From NCBI GenBank assembly GCA_943846655.1, contig OX044352.1:1178001-1242000 (forward strand): a stretch of 64,000 nt of DNA, written 5' to 3'. The notes under the pieces were generated by a model, which saw nothing but the letters and a program-made list of their open reading frames with translations, searched no databases and had not been told where the DNA came from. The translations under genes and the position numbers were made by a program. Shown here piece after piece: positions 40,287-49,954 of this stretch (positions within the stretch are counted from its first letter, which is position 1; the number at the start of each line of letters is the position of its first letter). Source of the DNA: Porticoccus sp002390525. Its GTDB lineage: Bacteria; Pseudomonadota; Gammaproteobacteria; Pseudomonadales; Porticoccaceae.

Positions 40287-41401
40287 TGTTTTTTCTCCCC
40301 AGATACAAGCAGTTCTCTTAGGTTATCAAGAAGAGTAATATTTTCGTTGTGTGAACCAATCGAAATTCGTAAGTGATTAGGCATGTCATAAACATCAATC
40401 ATACGAGTTATTACCCCTTTTTGAAGAAGTCTTTTATGGATAAATGCAACACTTCCAGGTATTTCTAATGTTACAAAATTACCCACAGAAGGAATGAATG
40501 CTAATTTTAATTGTCTGAAACCATCTGTTAATTGCTTATAACCGCTATTATTAATTTCAACAGTTTTTTTCAAAAATTTTTCATCATCGAGGATTGCCGT
40601 AGCTGACACCAAAGCTAGACTATTAACATTAAATGGCTGTCGAACGCGGTTTAATAATTCTGCAATATCGGGGTGTGAAATAGAATATCCAATTCTAAGG
40701 GCGGCCAAACCATATGCCTTTGAAAAAGATCTTGTAACAATGATATTAGGAAATTGAGCAATTAAACTTAATGCTGATCCATAGCCATCAGAATTAACGT
40801 ACTCGAAATATGCCTCGTCTATTACGACTAGGATGTTTTTTGGGATACTTTCCATGAAATTATATATTTCATTGAGCTTAGTAAAGGTACCTGTTGGGTT
40901 ATTAGGATTTGCTATAAATACTAGTCGGGTATTATCTTGAATTGAGTCAAACATCTTAGGTAGATTATGACTCCAGTTCTCTGCATCTACAACGATTGAT
41001 TTTGCTGCCTGTGCAGTTACAACAATTTTATAAACTAAAAATGCATGTTGAGAATATATTGCGCTGTGGCATGGCCCTAAAAAAGATTTTGCAATCAATT
41101 CAAGCAAATCATTTGATCCATTACCAAGTGTAATTTGATTTATATTTACCGATAATTTTTTTGCCAGTTTTTTCTTTAAATAGTATCCATTACCGTCAGG
41201 GTAACGATTGCTAGAATCTAAGGCATTAATGATTGCTGACTTAGCTAAAGGACTAAGGCCAACTGGGTTTTCATTGCTACAAAGTTTAGTTGCTTTGGAA
41301 ATACCGAACTCGCGCTCAACTTCCTCGATAGGTTTTCCACCTTTATATGGCAGGAGATCACGTATTCCTGGTAAAGCTAAGTCTTTAAAATTAATCATCA
41401 T
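40283..41401 (-). CDS. hisC: Histidinol-phosphate / aromatic aminotransferase (HisC type)
   Basis: PLP-dependent class I/II aminotransferase of 372 residues. Visible are KLCSNENPVGLSP near the start, ANPNNPTGT (about 163-171), IDEAYFEY, and the PLP-lysine motif VTRSFSKAYGLAALRIGY (about 222-239). In this cluster, between pheA and tyrA-aroA, it most likely transaminates aromatic keto acids as well as, or instead of, imidazole acetol phosphate. Pseudomonas carries a hisC2 in the same place. Confidence 0.93.
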   Translation of the reverse strand: MMINFKDLALPGIRDLLPYKGGKPIEEVEREFGISKATKLCSNENPVGLSPLAKSAIINALDSSNRYPDGNGYYLKKKLAKKLSVNINQITLGNGSNDLLELIAKSFLGPCHSAIYSQHAFLVYKIVVTAQAAKSIVVDAENWSHNLPKMFDSIQDNTRLVFIANPNNPTGTFTKLNEIYNFMESIPKNILVVIDEAYFEYVNSDGYGSALSLIAQFPNIIVTRSFSKAYGLAALRIGYSISHPDIAELLNRVRQPFNVNSLALVSATAILDDEKFLKKTVEINNSGYKQLTDGFRQLKLAFIPSVGNFVTLEIPGSVAFIHKRLLQKGVITRMIDVYDMPNHLRISIGSHNENITLLDNLRELLVSGEKKQ

Positions 41402-41421
41402 AAGTTAAATATATCTGCTCG

Positions 41422-42507
41422 CTATAGAACTGCTTTCGGATAAGATCCAAGCACCCGTAAATCAGTCGTATTCTGGCTTAACTCAGATAGAACTTTTACT
41501 ATACCTGGATCATCTTTGTGGCCCTTAAAGTCAATAAAAAAAACATATGTCCACTTTCCTTCTCGTGAAGGGCGAGTTTCAACACGAGTTAGATCTATTC
41601 CTTCTCTATAAAATGGTTCTAAGAGTTTGTATAAAGCTCCAGGCTGATTTTTAGAGGCAACAATTATAGACGTCTTATCATCCCCGCTTGATAAAACATC
41701 TTCTCTTCCAACAATCAAGAAACGGGTTGAATTATCTGGTCGATCCTCAATCTTTTCTGAGACTTTCTCTAGGTCATAAAGGTCAGCTGCGATATCTCCA
41801 GCAATAGCGGCAGAATTCCACTCACCATTTATTCTTTTTGCTGCATCTGCATTACTACTAACTGCAACCCTCTCTGCATTAGGATAGTTAGCATCAAGCC
41901 ACTGGCGACACTGCGCAAGAGACTGCGCATGCGAGTAAACTCTTGTAATTTTGTCTTTATGTGTGTTGTGACCAACAAGAAAATTATGATGGATACGTAG
42001 CTCGACCTCACCACAAATTTTCAAAGAAGATGCTAAAAAAGCATCTAAAGTGTGGTTTATAACTCCCTCGGTAGAGTTTTCAACGGGAACTACTCCATAA
42101 TTTGCCGATCCAGCATCAACTTCTCTGAAAATCTCATCTATTGCGTTCATTGATTTAGTAATCGCAGAATGACCAAAATGCTTAATTGCGGCTTGTTGTG
42201 TAAAAGTACCTTGTGGCCCTAAGAAAACAACTTTAATAGGTTGCTCTAGAGCTAAGCATGCAGACATGATTTCACGAAATAATCTTGCTATTTCTTCATT
42301 TTCCAAAGGACCGTTATTTCTGTCCATAACACTTCGTAAAACTTTTGCCTCACGCTCAGGCTTGAAGTATATGTCGTCTCCAAGCTCTTCTTTAACAATT
42401 GCAACCTCTTGAGCATAACTTGCACGCTTATTAATAAGGTCTAATAGCTGACTATCCAATGCATCTATTGAGTCTCTTAGCTTAAGAAGCTTATCTTCAT
42501 CTGACAT
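41422..42507 (-). CDS. pheA: Bifunctional chorismate mutase / prephenate dehydratase
   Basis: Makes phenylpyruvate from chorismate. I choose the ATG at 42507 (MSDEDKLLKLRDSID), with AAGG eight bases before it; the ATG at 42522 has no ribosome-binding site. The 361 residues contain chorismate mutase (about 1-90), prephenate dehydratase (GPQGTFTQQAA; NSTEGVINHTLD; DNSTRFLIVG with the catalytic Thr-Arg-Phe), and a C-terminal ACT domain (QPGALYKLL; the Phe-binding ESRP is ETRP here). serC, which lies between pheA and gyrA in Pseudomonas, is absent. Confidence 0.96.
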   Translation of the reverse strand: MSDEDKLLKLRDSIDALDSQLLDLINKRASYAQEVAIVKEELGDDIYFKPEREAKVLRSVMDRNNGPLENEEIARLFREIMSACLALEQPIKVVFLGPQGTFTQQAAIKHFGHSAITKSMNAIDEIFREVDAGSANYGVVPVENSTEGVINHTLDAFLASSLKICGEVELRIHHNFLVGHNTHKDKITRVYSHAQSLAQCRQWLDANYPNAERVAVSSNADAAKRINGEWNSAAIAGDIAADLYDLEKVSEKIEDRPDNSTRFLIVGREDVLSSGDDKTSIIVASKNQPGALYKLLEPFYREGIDLTRVETRPSREGKWTYVFFIDFKGHKDDPGIVKVLSELSQNTTDLRVLGSYPKAVL

Positions 42508-42546
42508 ATTTGCTGCCTTCATACTTAGATAGTAAATTTTATTCTT

Positions 42547-45102
42547 CTAGTCTTTAAACTCAAAATCATCAACATAGTCCTGCTCTTCTACTCGAGCCAA
42601 ACCGACCATTATCTCTTGATCTCTAAGCCTTATAACTCTAACTCCTTGTGTATTTCGTCCTAATACAGAGATTTCGTCGCACCTAGTACGCACCATCGTT
42701 CCCTGATCTGAGATCAACATAATTTCATCTCTATCAAATAATTGCACTACCCCAACTAAAGAGCCATTCCTTTTACTTGCTTGCATCGCAATCATTCCTT
42801 TGCCACCTCGACCTTTTGTAGGAAATTCAGTTAAGTTGGTTCTTTTACCGTACCCGCTAGCTGAAACAGTTAATGCGTAACCATTATCTGCAGGAATAAT
42901 CATGGATAACACTTTATGTTCAGCGGGCAAACGCATACCGCGCACTCCTTTAGAAACTCTCCCTACAGATCTAACATCTGATTCAGAGAATCTTACAGCT
43001 TTTCCTTCGCTACTGAAAAGCATCACGTCACTATTTCCATCCGTTATAGCACTGCCAACGAGGTAATCGCCTTCAACTAAGTCAACTGCTCTTAAGCCAA
43101 CACTTCGCGGTCTAGAATATTGATCTAGAGATGTCTTTTTTACTGTTCCATTGGCGGTAGCCATGATTATGTACTTATTTTCGTCATACTCTGAAACCGT
43201 TAAAATACTGTTTATGCGCTCGTTCTCGTCAAGAGGTAAAAGATTTATCATGGGTCTACCTTTGGAATTTCTTCCTGCTACAGGTATTTGATATACCTTT
43301 AACCAGTAGACTTTGCCTAAATTTGTGAAGCATAAGATTGTACTATGAGTGCTAGCAATCAAAAGATGTTCTACAAAATCATCATCCTTTACAGCCGTTG
43401 CCGATTTACCAGTACCTCCACGATGCTGTGACTGGTAATCACTTAGTGGCTGTGTTTTTGCATAGCCACTGTGGGATATTGTTACTACTCTATCTTCTTC
43501 TGAAATTAAATCTTCTACTGTTAAGTCATGCTGTGACTCTGAAATAATAGTTCGTCTGTCATCGCCAAATTCATCACTCACGATTTGTAGTTCTTCTTTT
43601 ATGAGCTGCATGAGGACTTTTGAATTATCTAAAATTTCTAAATATTTAATGATTTCATCTAACTTTTCTCTATATTCGGAAAGCAACTTATCATGCTCCA
43701 TTCCTGTTAAGCGATGAAGTTTGAGTTCAAGAATTGCTTTAGCTTGAGATGGGGATAAATAATATTTACCTTGCTTTATACCACAGCTTGGATCCAAGTC
43801 TTCAGGCCGACTCGCTGCTCCCGCTTTTTCCATGAGATCAGAAGAAACAGATGCATCCCAACCTGTTGCAATTAGTCTATCTTTGGCTATTACCGGTGTG
43901 GATGATGATTTAACTAATTCAATGATCTCATCTATATTAGCTATTGCAACTGCCAACCCCTCAAGAATATGAACTCGATCACGTGCTTTTCTTAAAAGAT
44001 AAACAGTTCTTCGGGTAACTACCTCGCGCCGATGTCGGACAAAATGATGAATCATTTCTTTAAGATTTAATGTTTGAGGCTGACCATCTACTAAAGCAAC
44101 AACATTAAAGCTAAATCCGTTTTGAAGTTGTGTTTGTGCATATAGATTATTTAAAACAACCTCTCCAACCTCTCCACGCTTAACCTCAATAACAACTCTT
44201 AAGCCATCTTTGTCTGATTCATCGCGAAGCTCTGAGATACCCTCAACTTTCTTTTCTTTTACTAATTCAGCTATGCGCTCTATAAGTCGAGCTTTATTAA
44301 GCTGATAAGGAAGCTCTGTAATAATTATAGTTTCTCGACCCGTCTTTTCGTTGGTTTCAACAAAAGCTTTAGCCCGGATCACAATGCGACCACGTCCAGT
44401 ACGGTAGGCTTCGATTATTCCGGCCTTACCATTAATTATAGCGGCAGTTGGAAAATCTGGTCCTGGTATATGCTCCATGAGCTCATCTACCGTTATATCT
44501 GTATTGTCTATGTATGCAAGACAACCGCCTATTACTTCTTTTAGATTATGCGGGGGGATATTTGTAGCCATACCAACTGCAATTCCAGATGAACCGTTTA
44601 TTAGTAGATTTGGTATACGGGTAGGCAGGACAATTGGTATGAGCTCATTTCCGTCATAATTTTCCACATAATCTACTGTCTCTTTATCAAGATCTGCAAG
44701 TAAAGAATGGGATATTTTTGCCATTCTAATCTCTGTGTAACGCATTGCAGCTGCTGAATCTCCATCTACAGAGCCAAAGTTTCCTTGTCCATCGACAAGC
44801 ATATATCGAAGAGAGAAATCTTGAGCCATGCGAACAATTGTATCGTAGACAGCAGAATCACCGTGTGGGTGGTATTTACCAATCACGTCACCAACAACTC
44901 TTGCTGATTTCTTGTATGACTTATTCCAATCATTGTTCAGCACACTCATCGCGAACAGAACTCTTCTATGTACTGGTTTTAGTCCGTCACGAACATCTGG
45001 GAGGGCTCTTCCAACAATTACACTCATAGCGTAATCAAGATAAGATTTTTGAAGCTCATCTACAATATTTACAGATAAAGACTCTTTTATTATTTCGCTC
45101 AT
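42547..45102 (-). CDS. gyrA: DNA gyrase subunit A
   Basis: Breakage-reunion subunit of gyrase, 851 residues. The catalytic Tyr122 is in AMRYTEIRM. The quinolone-determining region reads HPHGDSAVYDT with Ser83 and Asp87 (same numbering as E. coli), the wild-type susceptible residues. C-terminal beta-pinwheel blades include the GyrA box region QHRGGTGKS. It is transcribed toward pheA (24-base gap after its stop to the pheA upstream ATG) and divergently from ubiG. Confidence 0.98.
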   Translation of the reverse strand: MSEIIKESLSVNIVDELQKSYLDYAMSVIVGRALPDVRDGLKPVHRRVLFAMSVLNNDWNKSYKKSARVVGDVIGKYHPHGDSAVYDTIVRMAQDFSLRYMLVDGQGNFGSVDGDSAAAMRYTEIRMAKISHSLLADLDKETVDYVENYDGNELIPIVLPTRIPNLLINGSSGIAVGMATNIPPHNLKEVIGGCLAYIDNTDITVDELMEHIPGPDFPTAAIINGKAGIIEAYRTGRGRIVIRAKAFVETNEKTGRETIIITELPYQLNKARLIERIAELVKEKKVEGISELRDESDKDGLRVVIEVKRGEVGEVVLNNLYAQTQLQNGFSFNVVALVDGQPQTLNLKEMIHHFVRHRREVVTRRTVYLLRKARDRVHILEGLAVAIANIDEIIELVKSSSTPVIAKDRLIATGWDASVSSDLMEKAGAASRPEDLDPSCGIKQGKYYLSPSQAKAILELKLHRLTGMEHDKLLSEYREKLDEIIKYLEILDNSKVLMQLIKEELQIVSDEFGDDRRTIISESQHDLTVEDLISEEDRVVTISHSGYAKTQPLSDYQSQHRGGTGKSATAVKDDDFVEHLLIASTHSTILCFTNLGKVYWLKVYQIPVAGRNSKGRPMINLLPLDENERINSILTVSEYDENKYIIMATANGTVKKTSLDQYSRPRSVGLRAVDLVEGDYLVGSAITDGNSDVMLFSSEGKAVRFSESDVRSVGRVSKGVRGMRLPAEHKVLSMIIPADNGYALTVSASGYGKRTNLTEFPTKGRGGKGMIAMQASKRNGSLVGVVQLFDRDEIMLISDQGTMVRTRCDEISVLGRNTQGVRVIRLRDQEIMVGLARVEEQDYVDDFEFKD

Positions 45103-45272
45103 GATACAAGTTTTCCTTATCTGGCAGTGAATAAAAAACTACAAAAACAATCTTGTGATTATAACATAGAATATTTATTTTTTGCTGAGGAAAATCCTTG
45201 TTTAATGATCTATTCTTAAAGCGTATAATATCAAGTAAATTAGTACTAACAAGCTACCATGGAAATTCATCA

Positions 45273-45980
45273 ATGAGCAACCCAAATATAGATAAGGGTG
45301 AGATACGAAAATTTGAGGCACTTGCGAGTCGCTGGTGGGATAAAGAAAGTAAGTTTAAACCCCTTCATGACATCAATCCATTACGAGTAAACTGGATCGA
45401 TAGCCGGTCGCCTGTTGCGAATAATAAAATTTTAGATGTAGGTTGCGGTGGGGGGATACTTTCAGAATCTATGGCGCACAGAGGTGCTAATGTTACCGGA
45501 ATAGATATGGGGGACGCCCCTCTTGCAGTAGCAAAACTTCATAGCCTAGAGACAGGCATAAAAATTAATTATCAGAAATCCACTGTGGAGAGTCTTGCGG
45601 AAGAGGAAGCAGAGCAATACGATATAATTACGTGTTTAGAAATGTTAGAGCATGTACCTAACCCAAAGTCAGTTGTTGAGGCTTGCGCGAAACTAGTAAA
45701 GCCAAGTGGGCATATTTATTTCTCGACTATAAATAGAAATATTAAGGCTTACCTGTTCGCAATTATTGGTGCCGAATATATACTAAATCTTTTAGACAAA
45801 GGAACTCACGATTACACTAAATTTATTCGACCTAGCGAGATAAATAAATGGGCAAGAGATAGCGGTCTAGAGCAAAGAGAAATTACGGGGCTTACTTATA
45901 ATCCTTTCATGAAAAGTTATCGATTAAATAACAATGATGTTGATGTTAATTACATGATCCATACTGTGAAACAACTCTAA
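45273..45980 (+). CDS. ubiG: Ubiquinone biosynthesis O-methyltransferase
   Basis: SAM-dependent O-methyltransferase for both O-methylations in ubiquinone synthesis. I choose the ATG at 45273 (235 residues), giving IDKGEIRKFEALASRWWD as in homologues; the TTG at 45198 is an upstream alternative. Motif I is ILDVGCGGGILSESMA, and a conserved CLEMLEHVPNP follows. It lies divergent from gyrA and before the HAD phosphatase, as in Pseudomonas. Confidence 0.95.
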   Translation: MSNPNIDKGEIRKFEALASRWWDKESKFKPLHDINPLRVNWIDSRSPVANNKILDVGCGGGILSESMAHRGANVTGIDMGDAPLAVAKLHSLETGIKINYQKSTVESLAEEEAEQYDIITCLEMLEHVPNPKSVVEACAKLVKPSGHIYFSTINRNIKAYLFAIIGAEYILNLLDKGTHDYTKFIRPSEINKWARDSGLEQREITGLTYNPFMKSYRLNNNDVDVNYMIHTVKQL

Positions 45981-46015
45981 ATTATTTGAGCAAAAACTGA
46001 GATCAAAATACAGAG

Positions 46016-46681
46016 ATGATGAAAGCAAGATTTGAAGCGGTATTATTTGACTTAGATGGTACTTTATTAGATACAGCTCCTGATTTTACTACGGCTACAA
46101 ATATACTTTTAAGACAAAAAAAACTTCCTCAAATAAAAGAGCAAGATATACGAACATTAATCTCAGATGGCTCAGCAGGAATAATCTCTAAATTATTCGC
46201 CATGAACTCAAGCAATCCTCAATATGAAAAAATAAGGCATGAACTTCTGGACCTTTATAGTCGTCACCTAGCAGATCAAACGCTTCCTTTCAAAGGGTTA
46301 GTTGAGCTTCTAAAGAAATTAGATGTTCATGATATTCCATGGGGTATAGTTACCAATAAACCAGAAATTTACACAAATTCTATACTTGAAAAACTAGATT
46401 TAGCCTCATACCCTAAGGTAGTTGTATGTCCAGATCATGTAAGGTTCACAAAGCCAAATCCAGAACCAATTATTTTAGCTTGCAATAAGCTTGGCATCAA
46501 ACCAGAAAATACTGTATATATCGGAGATCACATTCGAGATATACAGGCTGGAGCAAATGCAGGAGCGATTACAATTGCTGCTGCCTACGGATATATTGAA
46601 AAATATGATGATATTTCTAAATGGCATGCAAATTTTATAGCCAACCAACCAGAGGATTTACTAAAATTAATATTCCCCTAA
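46016..46681 (+). CDS. HAD-family phosphatase, MupP / phosphoglycolate phosphatase type
   Basis: A 221-residue HAD hydrolase. Motif I is FDLDGTLLDTAPDF (nucleophile Asp11), motif II GIVTNKP, and the motif III/IV region includes KPNPEPI and YIGDHIRDIQAG. Sequence alone fits both Gph (phosphoglycolate) and MupP (MurNAc-6-phosphate). The ubiG-upstream, yciK-downstream position is that of mupP in Pseudomonas, and nagZ is also in the window, so I favour MupP. This is an inference. Confidence 0.88.
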   Translation: MMKARFEAVLFDLDGTLLDTAPDFTTATNILLRQKKLPQIKEQDIRTLISDGSAGIISKLFAMNSSNPQYEKIRHELLDLYSRHLADQTLPFKGLVELLKKLDVHDIPWGIVTNKPEIYTNSILEKLDLASYPKVVVCPDHVRFTKPNPEPIILACNKLGIKPENTVYIGDHIRDIQAGANAGAITIAAAYGYIEKYDDISKWHANFIANQPEDLLKLIFP

Positions 46682-46736
46682 GATTAGTTAATGAAGATAA
46701 TACTAGAGCTACGCGGAACAATTGAGTTGATTATTA

Positions 46737-47483
46737 ATGAAACAAAGAATATTCAAAGCCCCTAAAGGCTATTTACAAGGAAAAGTTATAGCCGTCACAG
46801 GTGCTAGTGACGGAATCGGCGCCGTTGCGGCAAAGACTTTTGCATCATACGGTGCAACGATAATATTAATTGGACGCTCAGTACCAAAACTTGAAAAAGT
46901 GTACGATGAAATTGAGACGGATGGTGGGCCAACTCCCGGCATATATCCCATTTGTTTCGAAAAAGCATCTGAAAAAAACTATTCTGAGCTACACAATGGA
47001 ATTGCTGCAGTGTTCGGTAGTATTGATGGCCTTTTACATAGTGCAGCATTACTTGGTGAGAGAACCCCAATAGCAAACTATGCTGCTAAATCATGGGAGG
47101 CTGTTATGCGAGTAAATGTTTCCTCGCAATTTATGCTTACAAAAGCGCTACTACCTCTTCTAAAAAATTCAGAAAATGCGTCTATAATATTTACCTCATC
47201 AGGTGTTGGTCGCGTTGGAAAAGCCTACTGGGGTGCATATGCTGTGTCTAAGTTTGCAATTGAAGGACTGTCACAAGTGCTTTCAAATGAACTAGAAGGA
47301 ACCTGCAATATTAGAGTGAACTGCATTAATCCTGGTCCTTCAAGAACACGTATGCGCGCTAGTGCATTCCCTGCAGAAAACCCAAATACGATAAAAAAGC
47401 CTGAGGAAATTATGTCCTCATATTTATATTTGATAGGTGACGAAAGTATACCTATTTCTGGACAATCGATTGATGCACAATAA
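46737..47483 (+). CDS. yciK: Short-chain dehydrogenase/reductase YciK
   Basis: A 248-residue classical SDR oxidoreductase. The cofactor motif is AVTGASDGIGAVAAKTFA, the catalytic Ser is in FTSSGVGRVG, and the catalytic pair is YAVSK. The physiological substrate is unknown. It follows the HAD phosphatase (55-base gap) and converges on rluB with a 9-base gap. Confidence 0.92.
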   Translation: MKQRIFKAPKGYLQGKVIAVTGASDGIGAVAAKTFASYGATIILIGRSVPKLEKVYDEIETDGGPTPGIYPICFEKASEKNYSELHNGIAAVFGSIDGLLHSAALLGERTPIANYAAKSWEAVMRVNVSSQFMLTKALLPLLKNSENASIIFTSSGVGRVGKAYWGAYAVSKFAIEGLSQVLSNELEGTCNIRVNCINPGPSRTRMRASAFPAENPNTIKKPEEIMSSYLYLIGDESIPISGQSIDAQ

Positions 47484-47492
47484 TATTCTGGG

Positions 47493-48308
47493 TTACCCCC
47501 CAGAGCGGAGTCGTTTAATTTGTCTCTCTCTCTTCTTTTTATCCTCTAAAGACATGCTCTTATTTTTTCTTGGTATGATCATCCTTACCGTGGCCAATAG
47601 GTCATTTAATGGAGTTTCATCAAGCTCTATCCATTGACCTTTACGTACATAAGATGGCAAAAAAATAGGTCCGAAACGGACGCGCTTAAGTCTATTTACC
47701 TGCAAACCTTGTGACTCCCATAATCTTCTTACTTCCCTATTACGCCCTTCAGTAAGAGCAACGGTATACCAACCATTTGTACCGATTCTCTCTCCAATAA
47801 CTATATCACTAAATTTTGCTATACCATCGTCTAACAGTATCCCTTCTCGGAGTCGTTGTAGCATTTCTTCATCAACTGCTCCATGGACTCTTGCTAAATA
47901 CTCTCGGTCAACTTTTGAAGAAGGATGCATAAGCTTATTTGCTAAATCTCCATTATTGGTAAACAATAGTAATCCTGTGGTACTTATATCCAAACGCCCT
48001 ACAGCTATCCATCTTTCCCCTTTAATGACTGGCAAAGAATCAAACACAGTCTTACGCTTTTCAGGGTCAGATTTTGTGCAAACTTCTCCTTCCGGCTTGT
48101 TATAGACAAGTACTCGAACTCTCTGATTTTCTGACATATAAATATTTTTACTATCGACTCGAATAGCATCTTCCACTGAAGCGCGATCGCCAATAACAGC
48201 TGTTTTTCCATTAACTGTTATGCGCTCCTCTCTAATCCAGCGCTCGATCTCTCGACGCGAACCACAACCTGCCCTTGCTAATATTTTTTGAAGTTTTTCA
48301 GAAACCAT
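47493..48308 (-). CDS. rluB: 23S rRNA pseudouridine synthase RluB
   Basis: Modifies U2605 of 23S rRNA. The 271 residues have an N-terminal S4 domain (KLQKILARAGCGSRREIE), the catalytic GRLDISTTGLLLFTN with its Asp (about 100), and EGRNREVRRLWES. A basic C-terminal tail (KKKRERQIKRLR) follows. It is the last gene of the scpA-scpB-rluB run. Confidence 0.94.
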   Translation of the reverse strand: MVSEKLQKILARAGCGSRREIERWIREERITVNGKTAVIGDRASVEDAIRVDSKNIYMSENQRVRVLVYNKPEGEVCTKSDPEKRKTVFDSLPVIKGERWIAVGRLDISTTGLLLFTNNGDLANKLMHPSSKVDREYLARVHGAVDEEMLQRLREGILLDDGIAKFSDIVIGERIGTNGWYTVALTEGRNREVRRLWESQGLQVNRLKRVRFGPIFLPSYVRKGQWIELDETPLNDLLATVRMIIPRKNKSMSLEDKKKRERQIKRLRSGG

Positions 48309-48356
48309 TAATTGTCACCCTTAAGGCCATCAACCTAGTTATTCTGACTAGGTTTG

Positions 48357-49001
48357 TTAGTTGATCTCTTTAGTTTCAGCTATATCGTCTGGAACTAATT
48401 CTGGTTTAATTTGTGCAATATCCTTTATATCTTCAAGAACAGGAAGCTCCTTGAGGTCTTTAAGATTGAAGTAGCTAAGGAAATTTTTTGTCGTAGAGTA
48501 TAGAGCTGGTCGACCCGGAACATCTTTGTTGCCTACAATTTTTATCCAATCACGCTCCATTAAGCCTCTAATAGTATCAGAGCTAACTGATACACCTCTA
48601 ATTTCTTCTATTTCCCCTCTTGTAACTGGTTGCTTATAGGCAATCAGTGATAGTGTTTCCAAAAAAGCCCTAGAGTACTTTTTAGGTTTTTCTTCCCATA
48701 AGCGACTTATCCAAAAAGAGAGCTCGTCTCTAATCTGCAAACGATAACCGCTTGCAGTTTCCTTTAGTTCAAAACTGTGGTTTTCGCAGTTAAGTTTGAT
48801 ACTTTGAATAGCAGAGTAGATATCCTTTCTAGACGGTTTATGTGCTTGTAAGAATAAATTTGCTGATGCAGCATTTAGCTCCTCAAGTGGAACATTTTCA
48901 TTATCAAAAATACTTTCTATTTGATTTATATCCAAAGATCGCTGAGCAGCAAGCAGCAAACCCTCGATAATTTTTGTAAGTTCTGTGTGATCCATTTTCA
49001 T
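48357..49001 (-). CDS. scpB: Segregation and condensation protein B
   Basis: Non-SMC subunit of the bacterial condensin, binding ScpA and dimerising. The 214 residues contain two winged helices; marker stretches are ETLSLIAYKQPVTRGEIEEIRG (central part about residues 115-136) and the following RPALYSTTKNFL. It lies 15 bases downstream of scpA; smc is in the same window at 57.3-60.8 kb. Confidence 0.93.
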   Translation of the reverse strand: MKMDHTELTKIIEGLLLAAQRSLDINQIESIFDNENVPLEELNAASANLFLQAHKPSRKDIYSAIQSIKLNCENHSFELKETASGYRLQIRDELSFWISRLWEEKPKKYSRAFLETLSLIAYKQPVTRGEIEEIRGVSVSSDTIRGLMERDWIKIVGNKDVPGRPALYSTTKNFLSYFNLKDLKELPVLEDIKDIAQIKPELVPDDIAETKEIN

Positions 49002-49016
49002 TCCTAATAAAAAATT

Positions 49017-49844
49017 TTAACGATGGCACTTAATATGTATTGGTGCATATGATTCGCTTTGGACTATTTCTACCATTGACTCTCTTATAAGCTCCATAAG
49101 AGCTAAAAAAGTACCTATCACCCCTGCTCTTCCCTCTGTTAAATCGAACAAGCTATTGAAGGGTAAATAGTTTTCACTATTTAAGGAACTGAGGATCCTA
49201 GACATCCTCTCTCGAGTAGAAATCATATCAAGCTTAATTTTATGATGCTCATGCATATCAATTCTTTGCAAAACGCTCGACATAGCAAATAGAATTTCTT
49301 GGATAGCTACCTCAGGATAATTTTTAATTATTTTCATATCTGGATCCTCAGCTGTAGCTAAAAAATTGTCTCTATTAAGCCTTGGTAGGCTATCTATATC
49401 TTCTGCTGCCTTCTTAAACCGCTCATATTCTTGTAAGCGGAGAATTAATGTAGCCCGAGGATCATCTTCTTCAATTTTTTTTTCTTTTGGTAGAAGCATT
49501 CTTGATTTAATTTCAGCGAGCATTGCTGCCATCAATAGATATTCTGAAACCAACTCAAGCTGCATTGCTTCCATTAAATTTATATAGCTCATATATTGAT
49601 GTGTAATTTCAGCTACATTTATTTCTAATATATTAAGATTTTGACGTTTTATCATATAAAGAAGTAGATCAAGAGGGCCCTCAAAAGCCTCTAAAAAAAT
49701 CTCTAATGCATTTGGTGGTATATATAAGTCTTTTGGTGCTTCGGTAATTGACGACCCGAAAAGAACTTTAGAAGATCTTTTATTATCCTCTAATTCTTTC
49801 GAGGCATTATTATGGGGATATCCAGACTCTTCTTCTTTTGACAT
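49017..49844 (-). CDS. scpA: Segregation and condensation protein A
   Basis: Kleisin that bridges Smc heads. The 275 residues include FEGPLDLLLYMIKRQNLNIL and EYLLMAAMLAEIKSRMLLP, the diagnostic N-terminal kleisin motifs, and a C-terminal winged helix (VIGTFLALMELIRESMVEI). The hydrophilic first 40 residues are not conserved. It pairs with scpB just downstream. Confidence 0.95.
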   Translation of the reverse strand: MSKEEESGYPHNNASKELEDNKRSSKVLFGSSITEAPKDLYIPPNALEIFLEAFEGPLDLLLYMIKRQNLNILEINVAEITHQYMSYINLMEAMQLELVSEYLLMAAMLAEIKSRMLLPKEKKIEEDDPRATLILRLQEYERFKKAAEDIDSLPRLNRDNFLATAEDPDMKIIKNYPEVAIQEILFAMSSVLQRIDMHEHHKIKLDMISTRERMSRILSSLNSENYLPFNSLFDLTEGRAGVIGTFLALMELIRESMVEIVQSESYAPIHIKCHR

Positions 49845-49954
49845 AATTTTTTTTAAAATTAAACATTAACACATTATACTGTGATTAATTTATTCAGCTA
49901 GCAGCTGATTAAATACATAGGTTTCTAAAACACTTATTAACAAAATTTAAACTA

